Positions 1-6,523 of a DNA stretch of 7,374 bases are shown piece by piece (position 1 is the stretch's first letter; each line of letters begins with the position of its first letter). Source of the stretch: an uncultured Rickettsiales bacterium. GTDB lineage: Bacteria > Pseudomonadota > Alphaproteobacteria > Rickettsiales > Deianiraeaceae. Below the pieces are notes generated by a model. That model made no database searches. It was not told where the DNA came from and saw only the letters and a program-made list of their open reading frames with translations. The stretch is from the NCBI GenBank assembly GCA_937906355.1, contig CALCWF010000156.1:1-7374 (forward strand), written 5' to 3'. Position numbers and translations under genes: made by a program.

Positions 1-1152
1 CAACAAACGTTCTATGTTGGGACAGACCTAACAGCTGATAGCTTGCACGTCGGGCATTTGATGCCGTTAATGTTTATGCGTAGATTATTGCAAGCAGGAC
101 ATAGAGTCATTATAATTCTTGGTGGCGGAACGACAAAAATCGGTGACCCGAGCTTCAAAAATGAGATGAGAAAGATGCTGACAGACGAGCAAATTGCCAT
201 AAATAAAGCCGGGATTTTGCGATGCATTAGTCAGATCTTTAATAGAGACTTAGAGAAACAAAAAGAAGGCGAGTTTGTAGATAACTTGATGATTATCGAT
301 AATGCAACATGGTTATTGGATATAAACTATGTCAAATTTCTCAGAGAGGTTGGTATTCATTTTACAATCAATAAGATGATAAATATGGATTTCGTTAGAC
401 AGCGTCTAGATAGCAATCTTCCGTTAACGTTCTTCGAGTTTAATTATATGTTAATTCAAGGATATGATTTTTATTATTTGAATAAGTATTTTGGGTGTAA
501 CGTTCAGGTTGGCGGTTCTGATCAATGGGGCAATATTCTTCAAGGATGTGAATTAATAAGAAAGAAGAGCATAGAGGAACGTAAAGTTGCAAACGAAAAC
601 GATGTTGACGTGTTTGGCGTCACGATGCCGTTATTGACAAAAAGCGATGGAACAAAAATGGGTAAATCTGTCAATGGTGCCGTATGGTTGAGAAGCGACA
701 AACTTTCAAGTTATGATTACTTTCAATATTTTAGAGACTGCTCCGATGATGATGTTATTAGGTTTTTGAAGATATTTACAGACATTTCTCTCGAAAAGAT
801 TGAGGAATATTCAAAGTTAAAATACGAGGAACTAAATTCGATCAAAGAGATATTGGCCTTTGAGGCTACCAAGATCTGTCGTGGCGAAGAAGAGGCGAAG
901 AAGGCTACAAATCGTGAAGTTATAAATGAAGCATTTGTTGAGGACGGTCAAAGTATTATCGATGTGTTAGTTAAAAATGATTTGTGTAAATCTAATGGAG
1001 AGGCGAGGAGATTGATAGATCAAGGTGGCGTCAAGATCGATAATAACGTCGTTGATAAAAACTTTTCGTTTCACTTTAATGATAGAAGTAGTTTCGAGAG
1101 TAAAGAACTTAGTTTAGGTAAGAAAAGGAAGTTTATTTTTAAGCTAAAATAG
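1..1152 (+). CDS. tyrS: Tyrosine--tRNA ligase (TyrRS), 5' end missing
   Basis: Charges tRNA-Tyr with tyrosine in the cytoplasm (class I aminoacyl-tRNA synthetase). The frame is open to the left edge, so 383 residues are visible and about 30-35 N-terminal residues are probably missing compared with the usual 400-420. Visible order: the family segment FYVGTDLTADSLHVGH (residues 4-19 of the fragment) with the HIGH-class motif HVGH at 16-19; the tyrosine/adenylate-binding loop QVGGSDQWGN at about 169-178; the KMSKS-class loop KMGKS at 219-223; and a C-terminal S4 RNA-binding domain from about 318 to the end (DVLVKND, ARRLIDQGGVKID). The TTG at 43 is not the start, because family-conserved sequence continues upstream of it. 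The gene ends with TAG, 138 bp before lpxK. Its cognate tRNA-Tyr gene lies about 2.4 kb downstream but is not adjacent. All catalytic motifs look intact and the identification is firm. Confidence 0.97.
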   Translation, partial: QQTFYVGTDLTADSLHVGHLMPLMFMRRLLQAGHRVIIILGGGTTKIGDPSFKNEMRKMLTDEQIAINKAGILRCISQIFNRDLEKQKEGEFVDNLMIIDNATWLLDINYVKFLREVGIHFTINKMINMDFVRQRLDSNLPLTFFEFNYMLIQGYDFYYLNKYFGCNVQVGGSDQWGNILQGCELIRKKSIEERKVANENDVDVFGVTMPLLTKSDGTKMGKSVNGAVWLRSDKLSSYDYFQYFRDCSDDDVIRFLKIFTDISLEKIEEYSKLKYEELNSIKEILAFEATKICRGEEEAKKATNREVINEAFVEDGQSIIDVLVKNDLCKSNGEARRLIDQGGVKIDNNVVDKNFSFHFNDRSSFESKELSLGKKRKFIFKLK

Positions 1153-1229
1153 TGTGAGTTGGTGGACGTGAATATCGTGAAAATATAGACGACACGCGAT
1201 GTGAGAAAATGTAATTAACGACAGCTGTA

Positions 1230-1235
1230 TATAAT
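1230..1235 (+). promoter_or_regulatory. Possible -10 box upstream of lpxK
   Basis: A perfect TATAAT hexamer lies in the 138-bp non-coding gap between tyrS and lpxK, 55 bp before the lpxK start. No good -35 hexamer is seen 16-18 bp upstream (the sequence there is near AAATGT), and there is no extended TGn element. In DNA this AT-rich a TATAAT can arise by chance, so this is only a candidate. No terminator or small gene was seen elsewhere in the gap. Confidence 0.25.
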
Positions 1236-1290
1236 ATTTTCGTTGAAAATAAATAACTAAAAATAACTATTCCAAGTTTTTGTTTTTTGT

Positions 1291-2277
1291 ATGTTTTTTG
1301 GAAAAAAACCAAAATTCTTCTATAAAAAAGGTTTACTATCAAAGTTGCTATTGCCGTTTTCTTGGCTATACACGATGTGTTTTTTTCTTATTAATTTTAG
1401 TCCCAAGAAGAGGAAAAAAATTTGTAGAAAAACAATATGTATTGGTAACTTGGTGGTCGGCGGAGCTGGTAAAACGCCAATTTGTATTGAACTTGGAAGA
1501 ATTTTATCGAAGAAGTATAATCTTTGCTATATATCAAAGGGATATGGTCGAAAAACAGAGAGAGATTTTATCGTTCCGTATCAACATAGAGAACTTTTCG
1601 ATCCAAGGAGCGTCGGAGACGAGACGTTATTACTGAGTGAGATTGCTGACGTTTTTATCGTAAACGAGAGAGACAAGGCTGAACGTAACGATTATGATTT
1701 GGCGATTTGTGACGATGGTTATTTTGATAACAGTATACACAAAGACGTGACGATTGCCGTGTTTGACGGTAATTTTTTTATTGGTAATGGATATATTTTA
1801 CCGTCAGGTTCTCTGAGATATAAATTTTCTTCATTAGAGAAAGCAGATTTTGCTATTATAACCGATTACAATGACGATAAGGTTGAGGATCAAATTGATA
1901 CATTAATAGAATATATAGATAGAAGTAAAGTGCTAAAAGCGAAAGTTGTTGTAAAAAGTAAGCACGATAAAGATAGTAGTTATTTTGCTTTTTCCGGTAT
2001 TGGGGAAAACTCGAAATTTATTAATACGCTGAGGAATAATCATATCAATGTTGTTGGCAGTGTTAGCTTTGAAGATCATGTTGTTTATAGTAAACGCAAA
2101 ATTAAGTATGTTAAAAAACGAGCTCTAAAAATCGGAGCAGATAGAATAATAACAACGAACAAGGATTTTGTAAAGTTGCCAAAGGATTTGTGTTCTGAAA
2201 TGAAAATAGAAGTCTTAGACATTGGATACGAGATAGAGGGTATTGATAAAATTTTAGACTTTATTGACAATATATAA
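1291..2277 (+). CDS. lpxK: Tetraacyldisaccharide 4'-kinase (lipid A biosynthesis)
   Basis: LpxK phosphorylates the 4' position of the lipid A disaccharide-1-phosphate using ATP, at the inner face of the cytoplasmic membrane; it is a late step of the Raetz pathway. The 328-residue product has the usual family length. An N-terminal membrane-associated segment (about 16-37) is followed by the P-loop GNLVVGGAGKTP (52-63), SKGYGRK (82-88), SVGDE near 110, the DDG acidic site (141-143), LPSGSLR near 170-176, the C-terminal lobe motif AFSGIG, and TTNKD (288-292). All match the family order. ATG 1291 is the only reasonable start, and no Shine-Dalgarno sequence precedes it. The next gene follows after 32 bp and may be co-transcribed. 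The gene implies that the organism makes LPS or at least lipid A. Poly-A/T tracts around the start reflect the base composition. Confidence 0.95.
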   Translation: MFFGKKPKFFYKKGLLSKLLLPFSWLYTMCFFLINFSPKKRKKICRKTICIGNLVVGGAGKTPICIELGRILSKKYNLCYISKGYGRKTERDFIVPYQHRELFDPRSVGDETLLLSEIADVFIVNERDKAERNDYDLAICDDGYFDNSIHKDVTIAVFDGNFFIGNGYILPSGSLRYKFSSLEKADFAIITDYNDDKVEDQIDTLIEYIDRSKVLKAKVVVKSKHDKDSSYFAFSGIGENSKFINTLRNNHINVVGSVSFEDHVVYSKRKIKYVKKRALKIGADRIITTNKDFVKLPKDLCSEMKIEVLDIGYEIEGIDKILDFIDNI

Positions 2278-2291
2278 AATCAGTATATACC
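2264..2291 (+). promoter_or_regulatory. Candidate sigma70-type promoter for the barrel protein gene
   Basis: A perfect -35 TTGACA (2264-2269) overlaps the last codons of lpxK. After a 16-bp spacer comes TATACC (2286-2291, four of six matches to the -10 consensus). Transcription would begin near 2298, giving a leader of about a dozen bases before the ATG at 2310, which fits the lack of a Shine-Dalgarno sequence there. This is sequence matching only, and read-through from lpxK is equally possible. Confidence 0.4.
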
Positions 2292-2309
2292 TGAACGTAA
2301 TAATCTTGT

Positions 2310-3392
2310 ATGACCGCGAATCGTTGTTTGAATTTTATCAATACATTGCACAAAGTGATCATAATTATATGCGTGATTCAATCGTTTATATTTTCGTATA
2401 AGATATCTTATGGATTCGAATTTTATGAGGTTGATAGCCCGTATAAGAAAAAAATGAGTAAAAAATATACAGATAGCTCTAAAAAAAATGATGATTATAA
2501 AGTGAGTTTAGATGATGTTAATAGGACACATGAGAAAAATCTTAACGAGCTATATGCAGAACAGCTTGATATAGAAAAGCAGGATGAAATAGAAAAAATG
2601 GAAAGGGCGAGCAAAAGGCGTCGTCTTATCAATAATACTGTATCAGTAGATGATAACACGCAAATGCCAAAAAGAACGGACGCAAAGTCTTTCTTGGATA
2701 AGTGGATAGTAATCAAAGATAAGAAACCAATGGATGTTATTGGGCCATATACGTCTTTGAAACTGATGCTTATGTATCCTATGCAATCGTCAGTTCGTGT
2801 AGAAGAAACGACAAATACGGCAAGTGGTCTTGTTACAAAAGGTATTTTTTCGGCAAACGCAGAATTTCACATAATGCCGTCGTTTTTTATTGCCGTTGGT
2901 AGCGATCAATTCAAAGTTTGGCGTTGGGAATTTGAACTTGGATATTTACCGATTCTAGCTGGGAAAATTAAGGATTTTCAACAATACGATCAGACTAAAA
3001 ATCTCAATGTTTCTAAGAAAGATTTAAGCGTCCATTTAATGACACTAGGAGTTAATAACTACTATCAACGTGCCTTTTTTGATGACAAACTCGTTGGTTT
3101 TATAGGTTTAGGAATTGGTATTGGATATGGATGGTCGATGGGTTCGACAATTGGTTCAGATTTTGTTATGCCTATCGTGAAAGGAAGCATTGGCTTTTCA
3201 ATGTTGGTTAATAAGACCGCGAAGCTTAATATTGCGTATACTTTATTATACTCGATGATGAAGTTGCCGAGTAAGTATACTTTTATCGATAGTGGTGGCG
3301 GGTCTTCTCCGGCGATACGTAGCGGGACGTTAGATTTTGGTAAATTAATAATTAACGGTATCTCGATAGAATATCAATTTTGTACTCTATGA
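2310..3392 (+). CDS. Predicted outer-membrane beta-barrel protein with charged N-terminal extension
   Basis: No specific family was recognised. The 360-residue product begins with a basic/hydrophobic signal-like segment (about 8-35, ending KISYG, a plausible signal peptidase site). Residues 45-115 are very charged and helix-prone (Lys/Asp/Glu-rich, with an ELYAEQLDIEKQDEIEKMER stretch and an SKRRR cluster), likely a periplasmic coiled segment. From about residue 139 the pattern changes to alternating hydrophobic/polar strands with Gly and aromatic residues (IGPYTSLKLMLMYP, WRWEFELGYLP, VGFIGLGIGIGYGW, ISIEYQF). This is typical of a small 8-12-strand outer-membrane barrel of the kind common in Rickettsiales surface proteins. 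The last strand ends in the classic aromatic YQF, but three extra residues (CTL) follow. The gene lies 32 bp after lpxK. The ATG has no clear ribosome binding site. Barrel topology is inferred from sequence pattern, and the function (porin, adhesin or structural) is unknown. Confidence 0.75.
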   Translation: MTANRCLNFINTLHKVIIIICVIQSFIFSYKISYGFEFYEVDSPYKKKMSKKYTDSSKKNDDYKVSLDDVNRTHEKNLNELYAEQLDIEKQDEIEKMERASKRRRLINNTVSVDDNTQMPKRTDAKSFLDKWIVIKDKKPMDVIGPYTSLKLMLMYPMQSSVRVEETTNTASGLVTKGIFSANAEFHIMPSFFIAVGSDQFKVWRWEFELGYLPILAGKIKDFQQYDQTKNLNVSKKDLSVHLMTLGVNNYYQRAFFDDKLVGFIGLGIGIGYGWSMGSTIGSDFVMPIVKGSIGFSMLVNKTAKLNIAYTLLYSMMKLPSKYTFIDSGGGSSPAIRSGTLDFGKLIINGISIEYQFCTL

Positions 3393-3410
3393 CAATTTTG
3401 CACTCTATGA
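3375..3410 (+). repeat. 18-bp tandem duplication spanning the stop codon
   Basis: Two head-to-tail 18-bp copies (3375-3392 and 3393-3410) differ at one base (T at 3383, C at 3401). Each unit reads as Gln-Phe-Cys-Thr-Leu-stop in the frame of the barrel gene, so the second copy sits in frame directly behind the functional TGA. It looks like a recent slippage or unequal-crossover duplication. Confidence 0.9.
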
Positions 3411-3453
3411 TGCAACAAAAATATTGATCGTGCGTGTAATGTTGTTTGGAAAT

Positions 3454-3470
3454 ATATTGAACATCAATAT
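3454..3470. repeat. Short perfect inverted repeat in the spacer before tRNA-Tyr
   Basis: ATATTGA and TCAATAT flank a 3-base ACA loop. The arms hold one G-C pair each and no T-tract follows, so it is not a convincing terminator. ATATTGA also occurs at 3421-3427. It lies in the 165-bp non-coding spacer between the barrel gene and tRNA-Tyr, where no gene was seen. It could be an operator-like site or chance in AT-rich DNA. Confidence 0.3.
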
Positions 3471-3519
3471 TATTGAACCAATCAAAACATATGTTGATAT
3501 GACAATCTCGATGCCCGTC

Positions 3520-3548
3520 TTGACTTTTATTAACATACGGAGAGCAAA
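3520..3548 (+). promoter_or_regulatory. Weak candidate promoter for tRNA-Tyr
   Basis: TTGACT (3520-3525, five of six -35 matches) lies 38 bp before the tRNA. The -10 at normal spacing is poor (GCAAAT at 3544-3549 with an 18-bp spacer, or AGCAAA at 3543-3548 with 17 bp). The surrounding CTTGACTTTTAT also occurs upstream of rplY on the other strand (7248-7259). The location suits a tRNA promoter but the evidence is thin. Confidence 0.3.
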
Positions 3549-3557
3549 TAGAGTGTA

Positions 3558-3641
3558 GGGAGAATGGCCGAGCGGTCAATGGCAACAGACTGTAAATCTG
3601 TCCTCGTAATGAGTTCGTAGGTTCAAATCCTACTTCTCCCA
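3558..3641 (+). tRNA. tRNA-Tyr (anticodon GTA)
   Basis: All arms can be folded by eye. The acceptor stem is GGGAGAA (3558-3564) with TTCTCCC (3634-3640) and discriminator A3641. The D stem is GCC (3567-3569) with GGC (3581-3583). The anticodon stem is ACAGA (3585-3589) with TCTGT (3597-3601), enclosing loop CTGTAAA with anticodon GTA at 3592-3594. A long class II variable arm (3602-3616) has a CTC/GAG stem, and the T stem is GTAGG/CCTAC around TTCAAAT. The long variable arm is standard for bacterial tRNA-Tyr. The 3' CCA is not encoded (CGT follows A3641), so it must be added by a nucleotidyltransferase. Only 52 bp separate it from the ankyrin gene, so that gene may be transcribed from the tRNA promoter. 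Confidence 0.97.
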
Positions 3642-3693
3642 CGTCCAAATCTATAGGAACGCATTAGCTGTTTTAGTTTAAATTGTAGATCTT

Positions 3694-5832
3694 ATGATTA
3701 ATAAATTAAAGCGGGCGTTTTGTTTCATCAAAAGTGCAATATATCCATTAACGATTTTGGTATTTTTTTCAGAATTCGTGAGTTTTATCGATATGCAGTC
3801 AAGAGCAGAAGTTGTTGTAGAGAAGTTCGATGGAATGATAGATTGGGACAGAGCATCGAATTACAAAGAAACAGAGCAAAATTTACGAATCGCAAGAGGG
3901 ATATACGCTGAGAGAAAAAGGAGAAAACAGCTACAAGATGCTCACGTTTCAGAGGTGGAAATTGAAAAAATAATACAAAAAGAAAGAGCAGATGGTATAT
4001 ATGAAAATCGTTTATCCGATAACGCAGGAGACAAGAATAATAAACAAATAGGGAGCGATAGAAATGCCAATGAAAGTGATGAAAAAAAAACCGATATAGC
4101 AGAGCAAGACGATAATTACTCGATAAATGGAGTTGTTTTTAATAGAAAAACAGGAGAAAAAATAGAAGACAACGTTTTTGATGTAAAAAATAGGAAAAGT
4201 AAAATTGTCACTGAGAACGATAAGACCGAACTTTCAAAAGAAGGTAGCCGGCAACAAAAAAATGATAATCAAGACGAGCAAATTATTGCTAAATCCGAAA
4301 GAAATAATACAAATTCTAATTTATTTAGTGATAATATTGAAGATGATACGGCAGATCTCAATCTTTATAAACGTTCAACCAGACGTTTTATAAATGCAGA
4401 TCGCTACCCTCAAAAACAAAGAGACGATGTACTGAATGTAATACCATCAATTCCGGTGATCAAATCAAATGATAATAGACGGTCAGTCTCTAACGATGGT
4501 GATTTTGAAATTTCAAGAATGCTTAGAAAGGCGGATGAAAACGTGAATAATCGTGAAAATTTTGTCCTTTTCGCCAAGGAGGTTGCACGAATTGCTAATA
4601 CGCGAACAAATAGACAATCGACCTCTTTTTTAGATAATGAGCAGAGGGAAAATATGAAGGACATACACGACTTTAATTCTAACTTTGTTGCTTATATGGA
4701 TGATGCGGATAATGATACAAGCATTAAGAATTTCTATATTACAAATAACGATAAGCACGGTAGTAGCGTTGGTACCGATATGCAAAGCAATTTTAACGTT
4801 AGCAATATACATGCTGATAGTTTTAAAAAAACAAACAATAATGACGCTTTGAAATCAAATGTGGCTAAACGATTAGGAAATATGTATGCGACAACAGTTG
4901 GAGAAGATAAACGAATTAGCAACAAGAAAGCAGATAACAAAATAGATAAAGTAGACAAAATAAGTGCAAGCAAGAATAACGATAATATGAAGAAAAAGAA
5001 TGTTAAGGAAAATAAAAGGAATAGACGGGGAGTTAAAAAAGATATTGATGGTTTTGACAAAAGGAACATAACTAACGATCTCGATGAGGACGACTTTGAT
5101 TCTGTATTAGAAGATAACAAAAATGACAACAATATAGTAAATAATGATTCGTTGATAACAAAACAAATACAGGCTAAAAATATTGGTGCTCCGATGCCGA
5201 TGCAACGACAAAGTAGCGACAAGAGAACACAATATCAACCACAAAATATTTCACAAGTTAGTTACGATAAAAATAATAAACATTTAAAGCCGGCTGTGTT
5301 TGAATCTCATGTTATTAGTCAGGTTTTTGATAACTTAGGTAGTCCAAATGCGATTCAGATTGCTCGTGCCTTAATTAATGAATTTGGTAAAACAGATTTC
5401 ACAGATGAAAACGGCAATACATTGCTTATGCACGCAATAGCTCGTAGAAATCAATCATTGATTGCCATGTTGCTATCAGAAGGAGCAAGTCCAAATCAAA
5501 TGAACAATGAAGGTTTTGCACCTATTCACTTAGCGGCATCCAATGGAGATAATGTAGCGATGTACTCATTGATGATGGGCGGTGCGGATTCAAACTTGCG
5601 AGACAAACAAGGTAATACTGCATTAATGTATGCGTCAAAAACGTGCAATGCGGATACATTAAAATTGATGATTAGTTTAGGAGGCGATCCATTGATTGTT
5701 AATCCAATTACAAAGAAAACAGCTTTTGATTTCGCAATGGAAAATCCCGATCCATCGATTATAACTTTACTAAAAGTGAAAAAGGTAAGTTTATTGCGTA
5801 ATAAACAACCAGTCGATCTCAACAATATTTAA
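3694..5832 (+). CDS. Exported ankyrin-repeat protein with long disordered linker (RARP-1-like architecture)
   Basis: The 712-residue product has three parts. Residues 1-38 form a Sec-type signal or anchor: basic LKRAFCFIK, a hydrophobic core of about 12-33, then SRA before EVVVEK, a plausible cleavage site. Residues 40-105 are charged and helix-prone (YAERKRRKQLQ, VEIEKIIQKERADG). Residues 105-545 are very hydrophilic and rich in Asn, Asp, Lys and Ser with few hydrophobics, so probably disordered. From about 565 to 700 come four ankyrin-type repeats about 33-35 residues apart, seen in ENGNTLLMHA (572), GFAPIHLAA (607), QGNTALMYA (640) and TKKTAFDFAM (673). The gene is uninterrupted, so the long linker is being maintained. 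The order signal, disordered linker and C-terminal ankyrins matches that described for Rickettsia RARP-1, which is reported as a periplasmic/exported ankyrin protein; whether they are homologous is untested. No Shine-Dalgarno precedes ATG 3694. The substrate or partner is unknown. Confidence 0.85.
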   Translation: MINKLKRAFCFIKSAIYPLTILVFFSEFVSFIDMQSRAEVVVEKFDGMIDWDRASNYKETEQNLRIARGIYAERKRRKQLQDAHVSEVEIEKIIQKERADGIYENRLSDNAGDKNNKQIGSDRNANESDEKKTDIAEQDDNYSINGVVFNRKTGEKIEDNVFDVKNRKSKIVTENDKTELSKEGSRQQKNDNQDEQIIAKSERNNTNSNLFSDNIEDDTADLNLYKRSTRRFINADRYPQKQRDDVLNVIPSIPVIKSNDNRRSVSNDGDFEISRMLRKADENVNNRENFVLFAKEVARIANTRTNRQSTSFLDNEQRENMKDIHDFNSNFVAYMDDADNDTSIKNFYITNNDKHGSSVGTDMQSNFNVSNIHADSFKKTNNNDALKSNVAKRLGNMYATTVGEDKRISNKKADNKIDKVDKISASKNNDNMKKKNVKENKRNRRGVKKDIDGFDKRNITNDLDEDDFDSVLEDNKNDNNIVNNDSLITKQIQAKNIGAPMPMQRQSSDKRTQYQPQNISQVSYDKNNKHLKPAVFESHVISQVFDNLGSPNAIQIARALINEFGKTDFTDENGNTLLMHAIARRNQSLIAMLLSEGASPNQMNNEGFAPIHLAASNGDNVAMYSLMMGGADSNLRDKQGNTALMYASKTCNADTLKLMISLGGDPLIVNPITKKTAFDFAMENPDPSIITLLKVKKVSLLRNKQPVDLNNI

Positions 5833-5883
5833 GCAATCATGAATTTCTGACAGCCAGCAAGGCGTGAGATTAAAATTAATGTG

Positions 5884-6396
5884 TTAATGCTCGTTATTGT
5901 AATCGTCTAGTCCTTCGGTGCAATCATAATTTAACCCCGTTGGCAACGTTTTGACAACGCCGTTTTTGTCTCTTATACTTCTCTGTATGGCACACTTGCA
6001 ACCGTTTTTGAGTCCCATATTTGGCATAAAGAATTCTAGGATATTTTCCGCTCCTTTAAATGCCGCCATTCCGATGCCAAAAGTGACAAAAACAGACCAT
6101 TTAAGTTGTCCTTGAAATGCACCATAGCCGAGGATTACGAACATTGTGGCAAAAAGTGGAACCATCAAGACGGTTCCCATGTCTATTGCTTTACATATCG
6201 CTACCGCAATTCCATTTGTTTCGGCAACTCTATATATTTCACTCGTTGTTTCTACTACTTCTGCAAAAGATTGATCGGCGAAAAAGAAAAAAAATAATAA
6301 AAAAGAAGCAATAAGCCTGTTATTGCAAGCTGTTATACACTTACCGATGCTTTTCGTTAGAATTATCAATGTCTTTTTGTATTCGCTTAATGTCAT
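5884..6396 (-). CDS. virB2: VirB2/TrbC-family type IV secretion pilin with C-terminal extension
   Basis: VirB2 pilins are the major subunit of the type IV secretion pilus and are processed from an inner-membrane precursor. The product has 170 residues. A signal sequence (basic segment to about 27, core LIASFLLFFFFFA at 28-40, likely cleavage after SFA at 45) is followed by two hydrophobic helices (about 73-92 and 101-116). A short polar turn with the family-like pattern GAFQGQLKW joins them, and GMAAFKGAENIL follows, as in Rickettsiales VirB2. About 45 further residues (126-170) with Cys133, Cys135 and Cys159 are not part of a normal VirB2. ATG 6396 gives an unusually long signal and overlaps the small upstream gene by 56 bp; TTG at 6369 is an alternative start. 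No other vir gene is in the window, consistent with the scattered vir genes of Rickettsiales. The symbol is by family; this could be one of several paralogs. Confidence 0.75.
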   Translation of the reverse strand: MTLSEYKKTLIILTKSIGKCITACNNRLIASFLLFFFFFADQSFAEVVETTSEIYRVAETNGIAVAICKAIDMGTVLMVPLFATMFVILGYGAFQGQLKWSVFVTFGIGMAAFKGAENILEFFMPNMGLKNGCKCAIQRSIRDKNGVVKTLPTGLNYDCTEGLDDYNNEH

Positions 6397-6493
6397 TTTC
6401 TAACATTTTACAGGCTTTTGTCAAACTGTCAAGTCTCGCAAACACAAAACCAAACGTCAATGCAATCAATACTATAATTAATACGAAAACCAT
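6341..6493 (-). CDS. Small single-span membrane protein (50 aa), unknown function
   Basis: This short gene begins at ATG 6493 and ends with TAA at 6341-6343. The product starts with an uninterrupted hydrophobic segment, MVFVLIIVLIALTFGFVF (1-18), followed by a basic residue and a hydrophilic helix-prone tail (ARLDSLTKACKM, then ENDIKRIQKDID) with coiled-coil-like spacing. Charge placement predicts the tail in the cytoplasm. An in-frame TGA 18 bp before the ATG limits the start. It begins 30 bp after the rplY stop, and its last 56 bp overlap the pilin gene in another frame. The gene is inferred to be real because it fills the rplY-pilin gap and has clean membrane-plus-coil composition. The Shine-Dalgarno is weak (GAG about 20 bp upstream). 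It lacks a lipobox, so it is not an obvious VirB7, and it does not resemble CcmD beyond size. Confidence 0.55.
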   Translation of the reverse strand: MVFVLIIVLIALTFGFVFARLDSLTKACKMLENDIKRIQKDIDNSNEKHR

Positions 6494-6523
6494 ATTTATG
6501 AAAATGATAAATCACTCTTTTCA

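Noticed and set aside
655..669. KMGKS instead of KMSKS in TyrRS as a possible catalytic defect
   Set aside because: Bacterial TyrRS commonly has variants of this loop such as KFGKS or KFGKT, so Gly at the third position is normal.
1280..1636. 118-codon plus-strand ORF overlapping the start of lpxK
   Set aside because: It is an alternative frame of lpxK, and the lpxK frame carries all conserved kinase motifs.
3352..3648. 98-codon minus-strand ORF with a GFEPTNSLRGQIYS-type start
   Set aside because: It runs antisense through tRNA-Tyr. This peptide type is a known false annotation produced by the reverse strand of tRNA genes, and the rest covers non-coding spacer and the end of the barrel gene.
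4734..5222. 162-codon minus-strand ORF rich in Leu/Ser/Phe
   Set aside because: It is antisense to the Asn/Asp/Lys-rich linker of the ankyrin gene. The complement of such codons gives hydrophobic low-complexity ORFs, and no family pattern is visible.
3694..5300. Possible CRISPR-like or tandem repeat array in the ankyrin gene linker
   Set aside because: The linker is compositionally biased, but I found no regularly spaced or repeated DNA unit.
5526..5825. 99-codon minus-strand ORF
   Set aside because: It is the antisense shadow of the ankyrin repeats, which are clearly coding on the plus strand.
5833..5883. Possible bidirectional terminator between the converging ankyrin and pilin genes
   Set aside because: Only very short arms (GCC/GGC, ATTAA/TTAAT) can be paired and there is no convincing T-tract, so no terminator is called.
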